A stretch of DNA of 9,469 bases from Candidatus Marinamargulisbacteria bacterium SCGC AG-343-D04 (GTDB lineage: Bacteria > Margulisbacteria > Marinamargulisbacteria > GCA-2716485 > GCA-002719695). Below, one piece after another: positions 6,978-9,469 of this stretch; the first letter of the stretch is position 1; every line of letters begins with the position of its first letter. Made by a program: the position numbers and the translations under genes. Below the pieces are notes generated by a model, which had not been told where the DNA came from, ran no database searches, and saw nothing but the letters and a program-made list of their open reading frames with translations. The DNA is taken from the NCBI GenBank assembly GCA_003265885.1, contig QFBQ01000046.1:1-9469 (forward strand), read 5' to 3'.

Positions 6978-7006
6978 AGTATATCATGAGGAAGATAATG
7001 CTTGAA
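6978..7006 (-). promoter_or_regulatory. Possible ruvB promoter
   Basis: On the minus strand TTCAAG (7006-7001, three of six to the -35 consensus), a 17-base spacer and TATACT (6983-6978). Start of transcription would fall within a few bases of the ATG at 6968. It is divergent from the tRNA-fMet promoter within the same 104-base gap. Confidence 0.4.
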
Positions 7007-7031
7007 TGATCTTTGTCTTTATTTAAAACCG

Positions 7032-7060
7032 TTGCAAAATTCTTTAGCCTTTGCTACGCT
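7032..7060 (+). promoter_or_regulatory. Possible promoter of tRNA-fMet
   Basis: TTGCAA (7032-7037), a 17-base spacer and TACGCT (7055-7060), about 12 bases before the tRNA 5' end. The -10 is weak (three of six), so this is a position-based call. Confidence 0.4.
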
Positions 7061-7072
7061 GTTTGACCTTGA

Positions 7073-7147
7073 CGCGGGGTGGAGCAGCGGTAGCTTGTCG
7101 GGCTCATAACCCGAAGGTCGCAGGTTCGAGTCCTGCCCCCGCTACCA
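7073..7147 (+). tRNA. Initiator tRNA-fMet, anticodon CAT, CCA encoded
   Basis: 75-base cloverleaf. Acceptor CGCGGGG/CCCCGCT has a C1-U72 mismatch, so the first pair is not Watson-Crick, as required for formylation and initiator use. D stem GAGC/GCTT includes the initiator-type A11-U24 pair. The anticodon stem TCGGG/CCCGA carries the three G-C pairs next to loop CTCATAA that mark initiators. T arm GCAGG TTCGAGT CCTGC, discriminator A, CCA. It stands alone on the plus strand. The convergent minus-strand gene ends 10 bases past its 3' end, and no clear terminator is seen. Confidence 0.97.
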
Positions 7148-7156
7148 TATACTCAT

Positions 7157-8002
7157 TTAACTTTTTTCATTTAGACTATTGAGATTCATACTATATAGAA
7201 AAACTAATGGGAGTGTGGCCATTAATAGACATAGTAATTTTATTTTTATTTCAGGGAAAACTATCCATATTGTATTCACGTTTTTACTGTTTAATGCTAA
7301 GTGTTGAATTGTTTGTGGCTGCCCGTTTTTGTTGAAACCACCTTCGGCACTTTTAATGTTTATTTTATTCTTACTCATTATTTTCAACATATTATTATTC
7401 CCAAATAGTATGGCCCAAGCTACTGGGGAACGCTTAATCGGGGTTTCATTAGTAAGCCATGAGAAAGCTCGAGAACACACTTCTTTTTCATTATTTATTA
7501 AAACGTGAAGACACCTTTCGTTGGTTATGTTGAAAATGGCTGCCAATTGAAGCGGGGTTAAATGGTGTTGTGTGTTATTTTGTTGTTGAGTTAGTGCTAT
7601 CCTTGTACTTTCTAAGTTAGCCAATACAAAGCAGAGGTCATCTGTTTTTTGTTTAAGACCTTCTTTAGAGGTGATTTTTAATTTTGAATAATAATCGTCT
7701 GCCTCTCTTGGGTTTTCAAACATTAAGTCAGTGAGGTCCCTTATTATTGGGTTTTTATTTTTTATTGTATCTAATATAGCAATAGTTAATAAGACTGCTC
7801 CAAAGGTGCTTAAACTTTTTTTTATCGTCCGTTTATGTCCTTTAAAAGATGTAGGATAGACTGTAGATATTGTTGTGTTATCCAGTATTTTACCGGGGGG
7901 AGTGCTTAGATTTAGGATATCTTTTATTGATATTTTGTTGGTGGGATTACCTTTTTTTCTCTGGGATGGTCTTTGATGGCGTATTGCCTGTTGTCTTAAC
8001 AT
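7157..8002 (-). CDS. Unrecognised protein with two membrane segments and weak ankyrin-like repeats
   Basis: 281 residues; I do not recognise the family. A basic, low-complexity N-terminus (1-60) is followed by a likely membrane helix (about 65-80, LSTFGAVLLTIAILDTI). A charged middle follows. Then come two or three degenerate repeats that look like ankyrin helices: LTPLQLAAIFNITNERCLHVLI (148-169), RSPVAWAILFGNNNMLKIM (191-209) and TIQHLALNSKNVNTI (231-245). A second hydrophobic segment lies near the C-terminus (about 253-272, IKLLCLLMATLPLVFLYSM). Ankyrin repeats usually carry TPLHLAA-like cores, and TPLQLAA is close. The repeat call is inference. The gene is divergent from queC, with 48 bases between them. 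A purine-rich leader with AAGGA lies about 14 bases before the ATG, a long spacer, so the start is less sure than the frame. Confidence 0.72.
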   Translation of the reverse strand: MLRQQAIRHQRPSQRKKGNPTNKISIKDILNLSTPPGKILDNTTISTVYPTSFKGHKRTIKKSLSTFGAVLLTIAILDTIKNKNPIIRDLTDLMFENPREADDYYSKLKITSKEGLKQKTDDLCFVLANLESTRIALTQQQNNTQHHLTPLQLAAIFNITNERCLHVLINNEKEVCSRAFSWLTNETPIKRSPVAWAILFGNNNMLKIMSKNKINIKSAEGGFNKNGQPQTIQHLALNSKNVNTIWIVFPEIKIKLLCLLMATLPLVFLYSMNLNSLNEKS

Positions 8003-8027
8003 TTTTTTTTCTTTTTTTCCTTTTTTT
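8002..8027. other. 26-base unbroken pyrimidine tract between divergent genes
   Basis: Plus strand is only T and C from 8002 to 8027, mainly T runs of 7-9. It covers most of the 48-base gap between queC and the minus-strand gene, serving as an A-rich leader for the latter and as T-rich upstream DNA for the queC promoter. Confidence 0.8.
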
Positions 8028-8037
8028 ATTTTCTTTG

Positions 8038-8043
8038 TATACT
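8038..8043 (+). promoter_or_regulatory. Likely -10 element of queC (TATACT)
   Basis: TATACT ends seven bases before the queC ATG at 8051. The hexamer 17 bases upstream (TTTTCC) is not a good -35. The core GTATAC (8037-8042) is a palindrome, so TATACA can also be read on the minus strand towards the divergent gene. queC has no Shine-Dalgarno, which fits a leaderless mRNA. Confidence 0.45.
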
Positions 8044-8050
8044 TAAGAAT

Positions 8051-8701
8051 ATGAAAGTACTAGTTTTGTTATCTGGAGGTCAAGACTCTACCACTTGTTT
8101 AGCTCAAGCCTGTCATGATTTTCCTGGGGAAGTCATGGCTGTAGGCTTTGATTATGGGCAGCGTCATCGTATAGAATTAACTCAAGCTCAGCGGATTTCA
8201 GATATTGCAAAGGTTCCTTTTGAAGTGATTTCATTACCGTTTATATCATCGTTAACGGACAATTCTCTGACTAGAAAAGATATGCCTATCGAACATAAAG
8301 AAGGGGAGCTTCCTTCTACCTTTGTCGATGGTCGAAATTTGTTTTTTCTCAGTGTCGCAGCTGTACGTGCAAAACAAAAGGGGGTTCGGATTCTCTACAC
8401 AGGGGTATGCCAAACAGATTACTCAGGATACCCCGATTGTCGTGATGATTTTGTGAAATCACTCCAACAAAGTTTGAATCTTGCTATGGATTATGAGTTT
8501 GATATTCGTACTCCCTTAATGTTTCTTACTAAAGCAGAAACTGTTCGAATGATGGAAACTTTAGGAAAGCTCGAATGGTTAAAAGAAAGTCATACGTGTT
8601 ATGAAGGAAAACGCCCTGCTTGTGGACGTTGTCCTGCGTGTCTTTTAAGGTTGAAAGGTTTTTTAGAAGTGGGGATTAAAGATCCTTTAGAATATGAATA
8701 G
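8051..8701 (+). CDS. queC: 7-cyano-7-deazaguanine synthase QueC
   Basis: ATP-dependent enzyme that converts 7-carboxy-7-deazaguanine and ammonia to preQ0, the precursor of queuosine in tRNA. 216 residues, normal length. It has the N-type PP-loop SGGQDSTT (8-15), FDYGQRH (33-39), FVDGRNLFFLSVAA (91-104), TGVCQTDYSGYPDCR (117-131) and the zinc site of four cysteines C183, C191, C194 and C197 in CYEGKRPACGRCPAC. All key residues are present. No other queuosine gene is in the window. It is followed after 10 bases by the esterase gene, so the two are probably co-transcribed. Confidence 0.98.
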   Translation: MKVLVLLSGGQDSTTCLAQACHDFPGEVMAVGFDYGQRHRIELTQAQRISDIAKVPFEVISLPFISSLTDNSLTRKDMPIEHKEGELPSTFVDGRNLFFLSVAAVRAKQKGVRILYTGVCQTDYSGYPDCRDDFVKSLQQSLNLAMDYEFDIRTPLMFLTKAETVRMMETLGKLEWLKESHTCYEGKRPACGRCPACLLRLKGFLEVGIKDPLEYE

Positions 8702-8704
8702 GAG
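8700..8704 (+). promoter_or_regulatory. Ribosome binding site of the esterase lipoprotein gene
   Basis: AGGAG overlapping the queC stop codon (TAG at 8699-8701), seven bases before ATG at 8712. It fixes the start and suggests coupled translation with queC. Confidence 0.75.
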
Positions 8705-8711
8705 TGATTTT

Positions 8712-9469
8712 ATGAAATTTTTATTGTTAAGTATTTTGATGAGTTTGATGTTTTGTATCCAGGGTTGTTCGTCTTTAGGTGATTCGTCAGAAAATACAGC
8801 AACTAGCAAAACAACGGTTACTGAAAATCCTGAAGCTGAAATCTTTATTCATGGAGATTCACGAAGAGAGTATATTTTATATGTTCCTAGCTCATATGAT
8901 GGAAGTGTTCGAATGCCTCTTTTGTTCAATTTTCATGGAAATGGAGGTAATGCAACAGAGTATTGTAATCTTACAAATATGACCTCTTTAGCTGAAAATA
9001 ATAATGTGATTCTTGTTTGTCCGCAGGGTTTAGTTGGAGGTTCTGGAACTTCTGAATGGAATGCTTATGTTGGAGAAGACAATAAAAGTAGTACAGATGA
9101 CTTTGGTTTTGTTGAATCTTTAGTTTCTCATTTATCATCAGAGTATTCAGTTGACTCTAATAGAGTTTATGCAGTGGGCTATTCCAATGGAGGGTTTATG
9201 TCGTATGGGCTAGCGTGCCACAAGAGCTCACTTTTTGCAGCAGTTGGGTCTATATCGGGAACCATGATTGGAGATCTATCTACGTGTAATCCTTCTCACC
9301 CTTTTGGCGTGATTACCTTTCATGGTACATCAGACTTTGTAGTTCCTTACAATGGAGGAGTTCCTGGGTTTGCTTCGGTGGCTAATGTGATAGATTTTTG
9401 GGTTGATTTTAATCACTTATCAGAAGATTCAGTAAGTACCTCTTTAAATGATAGAGGGAGAACAGTAGA
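8712..9469 (+). CDS. Secreted esterase lipoprotein, PHB depolymerase/feruloyl esterase family (3' end cut by window edge)
   Basis: 252 codons are visible and the frame is open at the edge. The N-terminus has a hydrophobic signal (MKFLLLSILMSLMFCIQGC) with lipobox IQGC, so Cys19 would carry lipid; a Ser/Thr-rich linker follows. The alpha/beta-hydrolase part shows the oxyanion loop FHGNGGN (74-80), CPQG (103-106), the nucleophile motif GYSNGG with Ser158, and FHGTSDFVVPYNGG with the acid Asp208. The catalytic His would lie beyond the window. This pattern is typical of the LpqC/poly(3-hydroxybutyrate) depolymerase and feruloyl esterase group. The real substrate (polyester, aryl ester or acetylated sugar) cannot be told from sequence. 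It is likely attached to the cell envelope or exported. It follows queC after 10 bases, with no clear functional link. Confidence 0.88.
   Translation, partial: MKFLLLSILMSLMFCIQGCSSLGDSSENTATSKTTVTENPEAEIFIHGDSRREYILYVPSSYDGSVRMPLLFNFHGNGGNATEYCNLTNMTSLAENNNVILVCPQGLVGGSGTSEWNAYVGEDNKSSTDDFGFVESLVSHLSSEYSVDSNRVYAVGYSNGGFMSYGLACHKSSLFAAVGSISGTMIGDLSTCNPSHPFGVITFHGTSDFVVPYNGGVPGFASVANVIDFWVDFNHLSEDSVSTSLNDRGRTV

Noticed and set aside
8779..8982. Open frame of 67 codons within the esterase gene
   Set aside because: It is in another frame of the lipoprotein, which has clear signal and hydrolase motifs.
1..9469. Mobile elements, CRISPR arrays, phage or defence genes
   Set aside because: No transposase or integrase frames, no spaced direct repeats, and no terminal inverted repeats were seen. 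Both tRNA genes are intact without flanking partial copies, so no integration site is apparent.

Overview
The window looks like ordinary chromosomal DNA from a low-GC, diderm (Gram-negative-type) bacterium. A MltA-family lytic transglycosylase, a bactofilin paired with a membrane-anchored M23 peptidase, and a lipoprotein signal all point to a cell with peptidoglycan and an outer membrane. Both tRNA genes encode their CCA ends. The lineage cannot be fixed from the sequence alone. A weak ankyrin-like membrane protein hints at, but does not prove, a host-associated life. No insertion sequence, phage gene, CRISPR array or integrase was seen.

Layout. From about 7000 down to 1 there is a long minus-strand run: ruvB, hisB, ftsH, tRNA-Pro(GGG), an M23 peptidase, a bactofilin, rsmI and mltA, the last cut by the left edge. 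The last four protein genes are very tightly packed (10-bp gap, 16-bp overlap, 4-bp ATGA overlap) and probably form one transcript that begins at or before tRNA-Pro. On the plus strand there is an initiator tRNA-fMet at 7073-7147. A minus-strand gene for an unrecognised two-membrane-segment protein (7157-8002) converges on it. That gene is divergent from a plus-strand pair, queC and a secreted esterase lipoprotein cut by the right edge.

How the genes fit together. Three minus-strand products act on or organise the cell wall: a bactofilin scaffold, an M23 endopeptidase with a transmembrane and coiled-coil stalk, and a MltA transglycosylase. This resembles the bactofilin-M23 cell-shape pairs known from Helicobacter (CcmA/Csd1) and some Alphaproteobacteria (BacA/LmdC), here extended by a transglycosylase. 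The others are housekeeping: RuvB (Holliday-junction branch migration), HisB (histidine synthesis), FtsH (membrane proteolysis), RsmI (16S rRNA methylation) and QueC (queuosine synthesis).

Most worth a second look: rsmI has no ATG, GTG or TTG at its proper start and seems to begin at an ATT with an ideal ribosome binding site inside the bactofilin gene. The M23 ribosome binding site overlaps the CCA end of tRNA-Pro. ruvB, ftsH and queC lack ribosome binding sites and have a -10-like element 7-9 bases before the start, suggesting leaderless transcripts. I found no clear evidence of a wholly new system; the strongest candidate for one is the cell-wall cluster.
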